Positions 16,812-25,465 of a stretch of 64,000 nt of DNA are shown here, piece after piece. Made by a program: the position numbers and the translations under genes. Source of the DNA: Nitrospira sp. (GTDB lineage Bacteria; Nitrospirota; Nitrospiria; Nitrospirales; Nitrospiraceae); the NCBI GenBank assembly GCA_018242725.1, contig JAFEBI010000007.1:62001-126000 (forward strand), written 5' to 3'. Under the pieces are notes generated by a model. It was not told the DNA's origin, made no database searches, and saw only the letters and a list, made by a program, of their open reading frames with translations. Every line of letters begins with the position of its first letter. Position 1 is the first letter of the stretch.

Positions 16812-19198
16812 AACGAACCGGTTGCCTAACGACACGATCAACCCTCGCTCTATACTTCGGAGTTCTGTCTGGGATTATCTACTGGTCCATGGTCACCGCA
16901 CCACCGTCCCGCCACCCATCGCCAGTGGTCCAGTCCGTTGAGGAAACCGTTCAGACCGGTCGTGTGATCGTCCCGGTTCAGCATGGTGTGAGTCGTCAAA
17001 CACTTCTACTGCAGACAGATGATGGAACCATGCGCCTACGCCTAGTATGGCGCAGTTCAGGACTTACCTTACATCATGGCGACCGTGTGGCCGTCCACGG
17101 TCGCTATCATCCCCCACGAGGAACGCTGAACCCTGGTGGATTCGACTATGCCGCCTATCTTGAACATCAAGGGATCGATCTTGTCGGGACTATTGTTGGA
17201 GCTCAGGCAGTCACCTTGTTGGAGTCCGGAGCCGTGAGTCTCCGATGGCGCGGATGGAACCAGATCGATCGGTGGCGAACCAGCATCCGAGAGGCTTCGA
17301 TTCGTAGTATACGGCAACCGGCACTGGGACTTGTACTTGGCATGATCATTGGGGAACGGGGCTATCTCGAACAAGAGCTTCAAGATTGGTTCATGGCCAC
17401 AGGCACGATTCACTTGCTGTCGATCTCCGGATCACATCTCGGGCTGGTAGCGGCAGTCGTCTATTGGGTCGTGAGATTCTTGATCGTGCGGATGCCGACC
17501 ATCTTCATACTGACCATCACCAGAAGCCTGACCATTTCACAACTTGCGATACTATTCACCTGGCCCGCTGTCGCACTATACGCCCTTCTTGCGGGGGCCG
17601 AATTGGCTACTGTTCGATCACTTGTCATGATCACGATGGCGATGGTTGCCGTCTGGTTGGGGCACGACCGGCATCTGAACCATACCATGGCAGTCGCCTT
17701 GCTCCTGATTGTTTGCCATGATCCCCATGCCATCTTCGACATTTCTTTTCAGCTGTCATTTCTCTCCGTATTCGCGATGATTCAGATGATCAGCCTCATC
17801 CCGTCAGGGGACAAGGAGTCAACCCAGAGTGAGTCTGGATGGATTTCTCGCGCCACCGGCTATGGGGTTAACGCGTTGTCATTCAGCGTAGTCCTCACCG
17901 TGACCACATTCCCGTTAGTCGCATTCTATTTCAATCAGGTGCCGTGGCTTGGGATCTTTACGAATCTTGCCGCCATCCCGTTAACCGGTTTCGTTCTCGT
18001 TCCCTTTGGGCTTTGTATGGCAATCTGGGCCATGCTGACCGGTGCCGATAGTTTGGTCTGGGGAGCAGGATTGGAATATGCCTTCATGTGGTTAGTCGAT
18101 GGTGTTCACTGGTTCGCCACTATTCCGAGAGCTCAATGGCCTATCGCCGCGCCATCAATTCCGGCCATGATGCTGTTCTATGCCGGAGCCTTTGTCGCAA
18201 GCATACCGACCTTCTCAACGCGATGGCGAATGGTAGGGACCGGCTTGGCACTCGCTCTGACGATGTGGTGGCTGGTGCCTCCCGGTCATCGAGGCGACAG
18301 CGATCACTGGCGTGTCACCTTTCTTGACGTGGGACAGGGAGATAGCGCCCTCCTCGAACTCCCTGATGGACACACAGTCTTGATCGACGGTGGTGCGCGC
18401 CATGAGCGGTTCGACATGGGACGAAGTGTGATCGCGCCATTTCTCTGGAACAGAGGCATTTCGCATATCGACCATGTCCTCGGCACACATCAGCAGATGG
18501 ACCACGTCGGCGGGTTGATCTGGATCCTCCAACATCTCTCCGTGGGACAGTTCTGGGACCAAGGGGTAGAGCGGCAGGAGCAGTTCGTGACAGACCTGAC
18601 ATCGGCCATTCAGTCGGGCGGCATTCCGAAGCAAGCGGCTGTGCAAGGACAGGAAGTCTTAGACTCAGGTCCTTGTCGGCTGAGCATTCTTAATCCGCAG
18701 CAGGATGTGAGGCCTACAGGGTCCACTTCGTTGCATACAGGGACCGAGCTGAACAATCGCTCGATCGTGTCCCGATTGGACTGTGGGGCCCATTCTATTC
18801 TCTTTGCCGCCGATATTGAGGCCGGCGGGCTGCGCCAGTTGCCTGAGAGCGGACATCAGCCTGTGACGGTTCTGAAGGTGCCGCACCATGGAGCGAGGAG
18901 CTCCTTGGATCAAGGCTGGATTCGGCTGATTCATCCCCAATATGCCATTATTTCTGTTGGAGCGACCAATCCCTATGGACATCCCGCTCCAGCCGTGCTC
19001 AGGACGTACGAAGAGCAGGGGACGACGGTCTATCGCACTGATCGTGATGGAGCCGTCTGGGTGCAAGGTCGATTATCCAGTACCGAGCTTACAGTGAACA
19101 GTATGCGCGAACTTGTGATCCAACCCATCGACCTGTTCACATGCCCCTGGCGTTGTGAACAACAGAACTGGCAACGATTGTTTGCCCGATTCAGATAA
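16799..19198 (+). pseudogene. comEC: comEC main part (DNA uptake channel and nuclease-like domain), lacking its N-terminus
   Basis: ComEC carries single-stranded DNA across the inner membrane in natural competence. This 799-codon part keeps the OB-like periplasmic domain (LHHGDRVAVHGRYHPPRGTLN), the Competence membrane core (LLSISGSHLGLVAAVVYWV, then many helices to about residue 480) and the C-terminal metallo-beta-lactamase-like domain (FLDVGQGDSALLELPDGHTV, IDGGAR). The usual HxHxDH motif reads THQQMDHVGG, so one His is Gln. The first 44 or so residues are on the other side of the transposon. A shortened protein could start at ATGATG in the right inverted repeat (16799), with no clear ribosome-binding site. 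Whether that is functional is uncertain. Confidence 0.88.
16812..16819. repeat. Target-site duplication, right copy
   Basis: This is the second copy of AACGAACC. Deleting the element plus one copy joins comEC codons for LVERTG to those for CLTTRS in frame. Confidence 0.9.
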
Positions 19199-19295
19199 TT
19201 AAAGACTTGCTCTCAGATTGGCTTGGATCGGTGTGCCGACAGTCGTATGCAAGAGGGCTTGCACTTCGATCGTATTCTCGCTACAAGATCAGGTC

Positions 19296-20330
19296 ATGGT
19301 CTCAACAGTTGAATGGGAAAAGGGGGCCGTCCGTCTCTTGGACCAAAGTCGGCTTCCCGAGACGGTTGAGTTTATCGACTGTAATGACTATAAAACGGTT
19401 GCCGATGCCATTCGAACCTTGAAAGTTCGCGGAGCGCCGGCCATCGGAGTGACTGCAGCCATGGGGGTGGCCTTAGGCGCACAGACGATTGCCACAACGG
19501 ACTACCCAGCCTTTTCACGAGCCGTGTTCGCCATTTGTGATGAACTGGCGGCGACCAGACCGACTGCGGTCAATCTCTTCTGGGCGATTGGGCGAATGAG
19601 GAGGAAGTTGGAGTCCTTGCAAGGACAACCGGTTTCAACGATCAAGCAAATCCTTATTGCTGAATCTCAAGCAATCCTAGAAGAAGACATTACGCTGTGC
19701 AAGACCATGGGGCGCCATGGAGCAAGGCTCATCCAAGACGGACAGACGATCCTCACGCACTGTAACGCCGGGTCACTCGCAACGGCAGGGTATGGAACGG
19801 CGCTGGGCGTTATTCGAGCAGCATGGGAACAGGGGAAGAAAATCAATGTGATCGCGGATGAAACTCGCCCGGTTCTTCAAGGAGCTCGTCTGACGGCATG
19901 GGAGCTCATGCAGGATCATATTCCTGTCACCTTGATCACCGACAATATGGCTGGGTCGCTCATGAAACAAGGGAAGATTCATCTCTGCGTCGTCGGAGCG
20001 GATCGTATTGCAGCCAATGGGGATGTGGCCAACAAAATCGGGACGTACTCCGTGGCTGTCTTAGCGAGAGCCCATCACATTCCCTTCTATGTTGCAGCTC
20101 CTTATTCGACCATCGATCTGAAGACAAAAACCGGAGATGATATTCCCATCGAACAGCGCACTCCATCAGAAGTCACAACCATCCACGGCAGTCATCCCGT
20201 CGCCCCCAAAGGGGTGGCCGTCTACAATCCAGCCTTTGACATCACGCCAGCAGAACTCATTACGGGTATCATCACCGAGCGCGGAGTCTTCAAATCTGGC
20301 GAGATCTCGTCGCAGTTCCAGTTTCAATAG
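19296..20330 (+). CDS. mtnA: S-methyl-5-thioribose-1-phosphate isomerase
   Basis: Isomerises methylthioribose-1-phosphate to methylthioribulose-1-phosphate in methionine salvage. The 344-residue protein starts at ATG 19296 (AGG close upstream), just before [17 protein letters not shown]. Family blocks are [40 protein letters not shown] with catalytic Cys156, [20 protein letters not shown] and [20 protein letters not shown] with catalytic Asp236. It ends with a normal C-terminus before a terminator. No other salvage gene is nearby. Confidence 0.96.
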   Translation: MVSTVEWEKGAVRLLDQSRLPETVEFIDCNDYKTVADAIRTLKVRGAPAIGVTAAMGVALGAQTIATTDYPAFSRAVFAICDELAATRPTAVNLFWAIGRMRRKLESLQGQPVSTIKQILIAESQAILEEDITLCKTMGRHGARLIQDGQTILTHCNAGSLATAGYGTALGVIRAAWEQGKKINVIADETRPVLQGARLTAWELMQDHIPVTLITDNMAGSLMKQGKIHLCVVGADRIAANGDVANKIGTYSVAVLARAHHIPFYVAAPYSTIDLKTKTGDDIPIEQRTPSEVTTIHGSHPVAPKGVAVYNPAFDITPAELITGIITERGVFKSGEISSQFQFQ

Positions 20331-20390
20331 CCTCCTTGAGGTTTCTTCTCACGCAGAGACTGTCCTCCGTAGCACTGTGAAAAAAGTAGG

Positions 20391-20416
20391 CTGGGCTCAA
20401 GCCCGGTTTCTTTTTT
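20391..20416 (+). terminator. Rho-independent terminator after mtnA
   Basis: A short G-C hairpin (GGGCT at 20393-20397, AGCCC at 20400-20404, extended outward by two pairs) is followed by GGTTTCTTTTTT. It lies 60 bp after the mtnA stop. Confidence 0.75.
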
Positions 20417-20534
20417 ACCTAACCAGTCATTTTGGTTCAGGAGAGGAGGCTCCTGAAATTCTGACAGCGTGATCAGTGAAAGCCTGGCTTCACGTATGCC
20501 ACCGAGTGGTGGTGAACCCAAGGAGCAAGAGGCG

Positions 20535-20693
20535 ATGAAACGAATGAGACGGAACCACGGAGCGACGTTCAAGGCGAAGGCAGCGCGCTATCTCACGTTC
20601 TATAACCAGCAACGCCCTCATCGAGCGATTGATGGACACACGCCTGATCGCGTGTATTGGGGAGCCCGGCCCACACAGTCTGTCGCTGCGTAG
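20535..20693 (+). pseudogene. Internally deleted IS3-family transposase remnant
   Basis: The 52-codon frame joins the first residues of an IS3-type OrfA (MKRMRRNHGATFKAKAA) directly to the last residues of an IS3-type OrfB (FYNQQRPHRAIDGHTPDRVY, WG). Everything between, including the DDE residues, is missing. It is therefore a deletion relic and not a gene. It is preceded by AAGGAG. It sits just after the mtnA terminator and abuts the end of the LPP20-like fragment on the other strand. Confidence 0.75.
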
Positions 20694-20736
20694 GCCTCAA
20701 CTGCCAGGCACCACTTATGAACTGGCAAAGACTGTC

Positions 20737-20958
20737 AAACCCTTCGATGTGCGTTCGAACCTCATCATTGGTCGTGACGAAATTACTGACGGCTGTCGTC
20801 GAATCAATATGCACATCCTTCACCAGTTTCATCAGGTTCCGCAACGCCACACTCCATGCCCCTTCCCTGGTCATTTCTTTCGCTTGCAGTGAGCTGACCG
20901 CATTGTTGGGAGAAATGCCGATGCCGTGAGCTGTCGCGATCCCCGTTGTCCAATCCAC
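20737..20958 (-). pseudogene. Fragment of an LPP20-like lipoprotein gene
   Basis: About 74 codons on the minus strand read TAHGIGISPNNAVSSLQAKE, WSVALRNLMKLVKDVHIDST, VSNFVTTNDEVRTHIEGF. This resembles the middle of LPP20-family lipoproteins (repeated helices, then V-x-I-D-S/T-x-T-x-V-x-x-F-V-T-x-x-D-x-[VI]-x-T). Both the signal peptide and the rest of the domain are missing. After EGF the frame runs into the IS3 remnant. It is most likely a gene destroyed by the IS3 event. The family call is by pattern recognition only. Confidence 0.5.
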
Positions 20959-21255
20959 TTTGCCATCGGGTGTGGTTGATCCAAAATTCCCTAATCACTT
21001 GCTGGAGCCTTTCTGAAAAGCCTGCGAGACATCCAGATCTTGTCGGCCACCATCCAAATCCCCTCTGAAATGTCTGCGACTCACTCATTAGTAGGATGTC
21101 ATTCCCGTTTTCACTCCATTCGCCAAGAACGACTCTGCCTTTACGACCACATCATCGTTCCGAGCAGCCCGACTTTACAGCACTGCCCCATTACGCAAGC
21201 TCAAGATTGTGACTTGGGATGAAATGCGTACCTCGTACATGCACTATCGAAAAGG

Positions 21256-21290
21256 AAACTGTATTCACGGAACAATACAGGGAACAGTTT
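21256..21290. promoter_or_regulatory. Nested inverted repeats, operator-like
   Basis: AAACTGT (21256-21262) and ACAGTTT (21284-21290) form the outer repeat. CTGTATT (21259-21265) and AATACAG (21274-21280) form an inner one. Mutually exclusive pairing is possible. The site lies about 510 bp before the antiterminator gene in a gene-free region. Confidence 0.4.
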
Positions 21291-21590
21291 TCAAGCAAGG
21301 GTATCAAGTAATATCAGGTATATATATTTAAGTTTATACACTTTACTCTCGGAAATGCCAACCTCTCAAATGTGTGGTGAAGATGCTCGATGCACTCAAA
21401 CTACAGCTCCTGAAGCCTATCTATTTGCCATGACATGCTCCATATCAGCTAGATCCAAGGTTATCATTGGTACTCTGATAGAGGGAGCAAGCTCGTCCAA
21501 CTCAGCTCGATGCTTATACTACCGACTTCTCTTTTTCCTTCTTCGCTTCGCAGATACTTTGTGGAATCAGTGATTCCGACATCTACGCCC

Positions 21591-21607
21591 CCCCCTAAAG
21601 TAGGGGG
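21591..21607. promoter_or_regulatory. Perfect palindrome CCCCCT-AAAGT-AGGGGG
   Basis: A 6-bp perfect inverted repeat with a 5-base centre lies about 190 bp upstream of the antiterminator start. It is not followed by a T-run, so a dimeric regulator's operator is more likely than a terminator. It was seen only once in this window. Confidence 0.45.
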
Positions 21608-21797
21608 TCGCTTTCACTCTTACCTCTTACGAAGCCAAATAGAAGATCCACCTTTTGTACTATATCATCCTTCTAAACGGACTCACTATAAAGTACTGCC
21701 GAATGGCTCTGGCTCAAGCGAGGCTGTGACTTGCGGGGCGAAGCTGTATTTCGTACATGTTTATAAGAAATACAAGATCGTATTCAGAGGATAACAC

Positions 21798-22355
21798 GTG
21801 GTAACAATCCTAGGACAAGACCAAAAAATATTCCTAAAACAAGACCAGGAAACCGCACACAAAACCCTGGGTGAATGGTATGCTCTGCAGACACATTTTC
21901 GTCACGAGAAACAGGTACGGGACCGGCTATTGGCAGTCGGGCTTGAACCCTTCCTTCCATTGAGTAAACAATGCCGTCAGTGGTCAGACCGCAAAGTATG
22001 GATGAACCTCCCTCTCTTTGCAGGCTACTGCTTCGCAAGGCTCACGGTGGACAACAGCCCTGTCGTCCTGCGAACAGCGGGGGTTCTCCGCATCGTTGGC
22101 ACCCCGAAACCTGAACCCATTCCGGCTGAAGAAATCGCTGCAATTCAGCAGATGTGCTCTGTCAATCGTATCGTAGAACCATGCGACTACTTGATAGAAG
22201 GCTCCTGGGTGGAAGTAGCACGAGGCCCACTCACCGGTCTTCGCGGGCAACTTGTGAGGAAAGCCAATCATCATGCCATCGTCATCCGCGCCAACCTCAT
22301 TCATCAGGCCGCTCTCGTCCACATCGACGCAGATGAGGTTGTCTCCTTACAGTAA
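21798..22355 (+). CDS. NusG/RfaH-family transcription antiterminator
   Basis: A 185-residue specialised NusG paralogue. The NGN domain starts at GEWYALQTHFRHEKQVRDRL (residues about 25-110) and includes PLFAGYCFARL. The KOW domain follows (VEVARGPLTGLRGQLVRKAN, about 140-175). Such proteins (RfaH, UpxY, LoaP types) keep RNA polymerase going through long polysaccharide operons. Its place as the first gene of the long locus supports this. The start is a GTG with AGAGG 9-13 bases upstream. The first 22 residues are unusual and encoded by a short imperfect direct repeat (ACAAGACCA twice), so a later start is possible. Confidence 0.9.
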   Translation: MVTILGQDQKIFLKQDQETAHKTLGEWYALQTHFRHEKQVRDRLLAVGLEPFLPLSKQCRQWSDRKVWMNLPLFAGYCFARLTVDNSPVVLRTAGVLRIVGTPKPEPIPAEEIAAIQQMCSVNRIVEPCDYLIEGSWVEVARGPLTGLRGQLVRKANHHAIVIRANLIHQAALVHIDADEVVSLQ

Positions 22356-22613
22356 ACCTTCCAGACTCCGTTACATTCCCACATCTTTTTAGCGCGGTAG
22401 CTGCTAGGATGGTGTCTGCCCAAGCCTGTATTGCGGGAAGGGTCGTAGACCCTGCACGCGCGGAATTGAACACCGGTTGAGTCCTGAAAGATGCCTCTCC
22501 CAGGGAACTTACACCTGCAATCAAATCGTGGGCCGACATGAGTCACTGATGGTTACCCCAATTTTTAGAGTACCCACGCGGTGCATTCAACAAGCAGATC
22601 GCAGGGACGATAC

Positions 22614-23252
22614 ATGATATCTATCACCTGGAGCAGGGAGAGGTTCTACGCCTTGCTTACTGTGACTCTCATCACGACCATGACATTGGGCATGGCGGCA
22701 TGTGCCGAAAATCGGATGGATTACAAAGTCCACCTGACTGAACCATCTGACTTCTTCCTCGGACCAGAAGACGTGCTCAAAGTAACGGTCTGGAAGAGCC
22801 CTGACCTCTCAGGTGAGGTGGCAATTCGTCCAGATGGCACGATCACCTTGCCGCTTATTGGGGACGTGCCGGCTGCTGGCCTGACAGCGAACGTACTAGC
22901 AAAACGCATCAGCGAGCGACTCACAGAATACGTATCATCACCGATCGTCACGGTTCAAGTCAAAGAAGTGAACAGCTACTTCATTTACGTCATGGGAGAG
23001 GTCTTAAAGCCAGGGAAGTATCCACTGAAATCTTATACCAATGTCATGCAAGGGGTTGCACTGGGAGGCGGCTTCGCACCCTTTGCGAACAAAAACAAGA
23101 TCAAGGTATTGCGCAATGTGAGTACTGGGGCTGTGGGGCACGAAGAGAAACATCAGATCGAAATTCCGGTCCGATATGACGATATCTTAAAAGGCATTGC
23201 GGTACCGGGAAACTTTATTCTCCTGAGTGGCGATGTCATCGTGGTGCCATAA
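22614..23252 (+). CDS. Wza-type polysaccharide export lipoprotein
   Basis: A 212-residue outer-membrane or periplasmic export protein. The start at 22614 follows GGGACG and gives an N-terminal helix ending in the lipobox LGMAAC, so Cys is probably lipidated. The Poly_export domain is FFLGPEDVLKVTVWKSPDLS to IVTVQVKEV, and an SLBB domain follows (FIYVMGEVLKPGKYPLKSYT). Proteins of this type form the outer-membrane channel for exopolysaccharide with the Wzc-like protein encoded at 25466. It is shorter than Wza of Escherichia coli and resembles the short EpsE/XrtA-associated form. It abuts the next gene. Confidence 0.92.
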   Translation: MISITWSRERFYALLTVTLITTMTLGMAACAENRMDYKVHLTEPSDFFLGPEDVLKVTVWKSPDLSGEVAIRPDGTITLPLIGDVPAAGLTANVLAKRISERLTEYVSSPIVTVQVKEVNSYFIYVMGEVLKPGKYPLKSYTNVMQGVALGGGFAPFANKNKIKVLRNVSTGAVGHEEKHQIEIPVRYDDILKGIAVPGNFILLSGDVIVVP

Positions 23253-24608
23253 TTGAAACTAGGATGGCTGTTTGTTTGGGTGACAGGCATCATTCTTGGG
23301 GTGGGTATTGGATGGTATTCGCTCAGTCACGCGCAGATGGGTGGAGGAATCGGTGGTGCGATGAGTGGAGGAATGCCGGCCGTTCCTGGAACAGCATTTG
23401 GCGGGGCGACAGACCCCAGTTCGATTCGAGTCGGAACGGGGTTGAACGTTGTTCCCTCGGTCCAAATTTCCGAGCGATACGACAGCAATGTGTTTTTTGC
23501 ACCGAAGAGCAGGCTCCAGGGTCTGACACCGGAAGATGTTGTGACTACGGTCGCACCTCAAGTCAGAGGGCTATATACCGATCATGAACATCTGGTGAAG
23601 GTCAACGCAGTGGTGGGGGCCGTCGGCAGTTATTATGTGAACAATACCGGACTCAGCTATGTGGGGGCCGATGCGGGTGCAGTCCTGGATATGAGCGATC
23701 TATTGAGTCAATGGAGGCCTGGAGCAAAACTGACGGTTTCTGATACATTTTTTTACAGCCCTCAGCCTCCTGCCTTTCTTACGGGAGGCCAATCAGGCGA
23801 ACAAGTGAATCCGTTGGTGGCAGGGTTTCAAGCATTTCGGAATAATACAAAATCTAATAGCGTCCACACTGTGTTTGAGCTTCCACTCAACAGTACTGTC
23901 AAATTGAGCGGGAGCTACACGAATAGTTTCATTCGGTATGGGACATCGCAAGTTCCGGGTGCTCCCACTCTCATTAGCCAAGACCTTCACGCCTATACCG
24001 CTGGTCTCGTAAAGGAGGTTTCCCTGTACGATACGGTAAGAGCAGTCTTCACTGATAACGAATTTGATCTAGGCGGACTAGGATCTTTGAGTGCAAGGGG
24101 CGGAACCTTAGGCTGGACTCACAGGTTTACCTCTACCATGAGTCTCAACGCTACCGGTGGTGTGCAGATGCTGTCGGGAGAATTGAGTGGAGTGCCCTTC
24201 TCCTCGACGATTGCACCAGTTAGTAGCCTTGCCTTCGATTGGAAGGATTCTACGACGTCTATTGTCCTTGCATATCGGTCCGCTATAACACCATCCTTTC
24301 AGTCCCAAGCAGGGGCCATGCTCAATCACACAATATCGTTCAACATGACTCAGAATACCTCGATTCGTGACTTGGCTGCCCTGGTTGGAGCCAACTATAG
24401 TATCGCCAACGAGTACGGATCAAAGTCAGGAAGTGCCCTCTCCTGGACCACAGTGGGAGGAACGGCTGGATTGCGGTATCGAGCCACCCAAAAAATGTAT
24501 CTTACCATGACCTATAGCTACCAAAATATTGACAACATATTTGGAGGGACGCGCTTTGCATTCGACAGGCACTTCGCTCAGCTGAGTCTAGCCCAAGCCT
24601 TTTACTAA
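23253..24608 (+). CDS. Outer-membrane beta-barrel protein of the exopolysaccharide system
   Basis: A 451-residue secreted protein. The N-terminal helix (WLFVWVTGIILGVGIGWYSL) ends in SHAQM, a likely signal peptidase site. After a glycine-rich stretch come many alternating beta strands, many ending in aromatic residues, with the last being FDRHFAQLSLAQAFY, ending in an aromatic residue as in Bam-assembled barrels. PSVQISERYDSNVFF resembles the start of the outer-membrane proteins found beside PEP-CTERM/exosortase polysaccharide loci (TIGR03016-like). The start is TTG directly at the preceding stop. The exact role (porin or export accessory) is unknown. Confidence 0.8.
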   Translation: MKLGWLFVWVTGIILGVGIGWYSLSHAQMGGGIGGAMSGGMPAVPGTAFGGATDPSSIRVGTGLNVVPSVQISERYDSNVFFAPKSRLQGLTPEDVVTTVAPQVRGLYTDHEHLVKVNAVVGAVGSYYVNNTGLSYVGADAGAVLDMSDLLSQWRPGAKLTVSDTFFYSPQPPAFLTGGQSGEQVNPLVAGFQAFRNNTKSNSVHTVFELPLNSTVKLSGSYTNSFIRYGTSQVPGAPTLISQDLHAYTAGLVKEVSLYDTVRAVFTDNEFDLGGLGSLSARGGTLGWTHRFTSTMSLNATGGVQMLSGELSGVPFSSTIAPVSSLAFDWKDSTTSIVLAYRSAITPSFQSQAGAMLNHTISFNMTQNTSIRDLAALVGANYSIANEYGSKSGSALSWTTVGGTAGLRYRATQKMYLTMTYSYQNIDNIFGGTRFAFDRHFAQLSLAQAFY

Positions 24609-24614
24609 AAAATA

Positions 24615-25430
24615 TTAGGGTCCAAACTCAATTGAGCCACCAGTACACGATTGCCACAAGGCATATGGCATTGAGGACTGTTTGAGCGAATGTATCGTCG
24701 CGGGTGGCGATGCGTCTTGCATCTTTGAGACGGCTGAACACCTGCTCGATCTTGTTGCGCTGGCGGTCGCGGCGTGTTTTGAACTGATATATGGTTTCTT
24801 GCAGGTTTTCTTGTTGGGAATAATTGCCTCGGTATTACGTTTTTTAGACACGCCCGCAGCGCGTCGCGGTCATACGCGTTGCCGGCAAGAGGTTGTTGTT
24901 GTGGTGCCTTGATGTCGGACGTATTGCCTGCTGTCAGCAAAAAGGCTATCGGGAGGCCGTTGCGGTGCTTCGCCGCATGAATTCTCGTTGTACGCCAACC
25001 CTGGCTCCGGCCAATCGCTTCCGATCCGCCCACTTTTTCCCGCTCGCCGAGCAGTGTGGCTTGATGATCATAGAATCAATGCTATTCTCGTAATGCGTGC
25101 CGACGATCGATGTCAGATCACGGAATATATCTTCTCAGATCTCGCGTATTGCCCAGCGATGCTCGCGGTTGTACACTGTCGTCGAAGGCCTATATTCCGG
25201 TTGGCAATCCTGCTACCGGCAGCCCGATTGTCGCACAGGAATGATCCCCCTGATGATCCGGCGGTCATCCATGCGTTTCGGACCGGTCTGCCTTGTCGGC
25301 AAATGCGGCTGTAACATAGACAATAGATGGTGTGCTCTCGATTGCTTCAAGGTCATGCGCTCCCGTCGTCGCATGCATAATCATTGAATCATCAATAACT
25401 TGCCGCTCGATAATTGAGTTTGGTCTCTAA
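24615..25430 (-). mobile_element. Decayed IS5-family element
   Basis: Minus-strand frames contain broken parts of an IS5-type transposase: SEAIGRSQGWRTTRIHAAKH, GLPIAFLLTAGNTSDIKAPQ, GNAYDRDALRACL, then out of frame upstream DSMIIKPHCSASGKK. Inverted ends can be seen: CCAAACTCAATT at 24622-24633 and its complement at 25412-25423, with TTAG-like bases outside each. The transposase is broken by frameshifts and stops, and the C-terminal part does not match any family block, so it is inactive. It separates the barrel gene from the Wzc-like gene and ends 36 bp before the latter's start. Confidence 0.8.
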
Positions 25431-25465
25431 GATCGTTCGCATACAACTCAACTTAGTGCTTAAAA

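Larger units (their letters stand above)
20959..21797 (+). other. Gene-free leader region of the exopolysaccharide locus
   Basis: About 840 bp have no convincing gene on either strand, only short overlapping frames without family signs or ribosome-binding sites. AT content rises around 21300-21340 and 21650-21790. Two palindromes (21256-21290 and 21591-21607) suggest operators. A possible -10 (TATAAAGT near 21687) lies downstream of the second. This is the expected place for the promoter of the antiterminator gene at 21798. Confidence 0.5.

Noticed and set aside
21355-21794. Two short plus-strand frames before the antiterminator gene
   Set aside because: They overlap each other, have no ribosome-binding site or domain and lie in a region with operator-like palindromes. 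A leader region is more likely.
24682-25387. Short plus-strand frames between the barrel gene and the Wzc-like gene
   Set aside because: They are opposite-strand reads of the decayed IS5 transposase.
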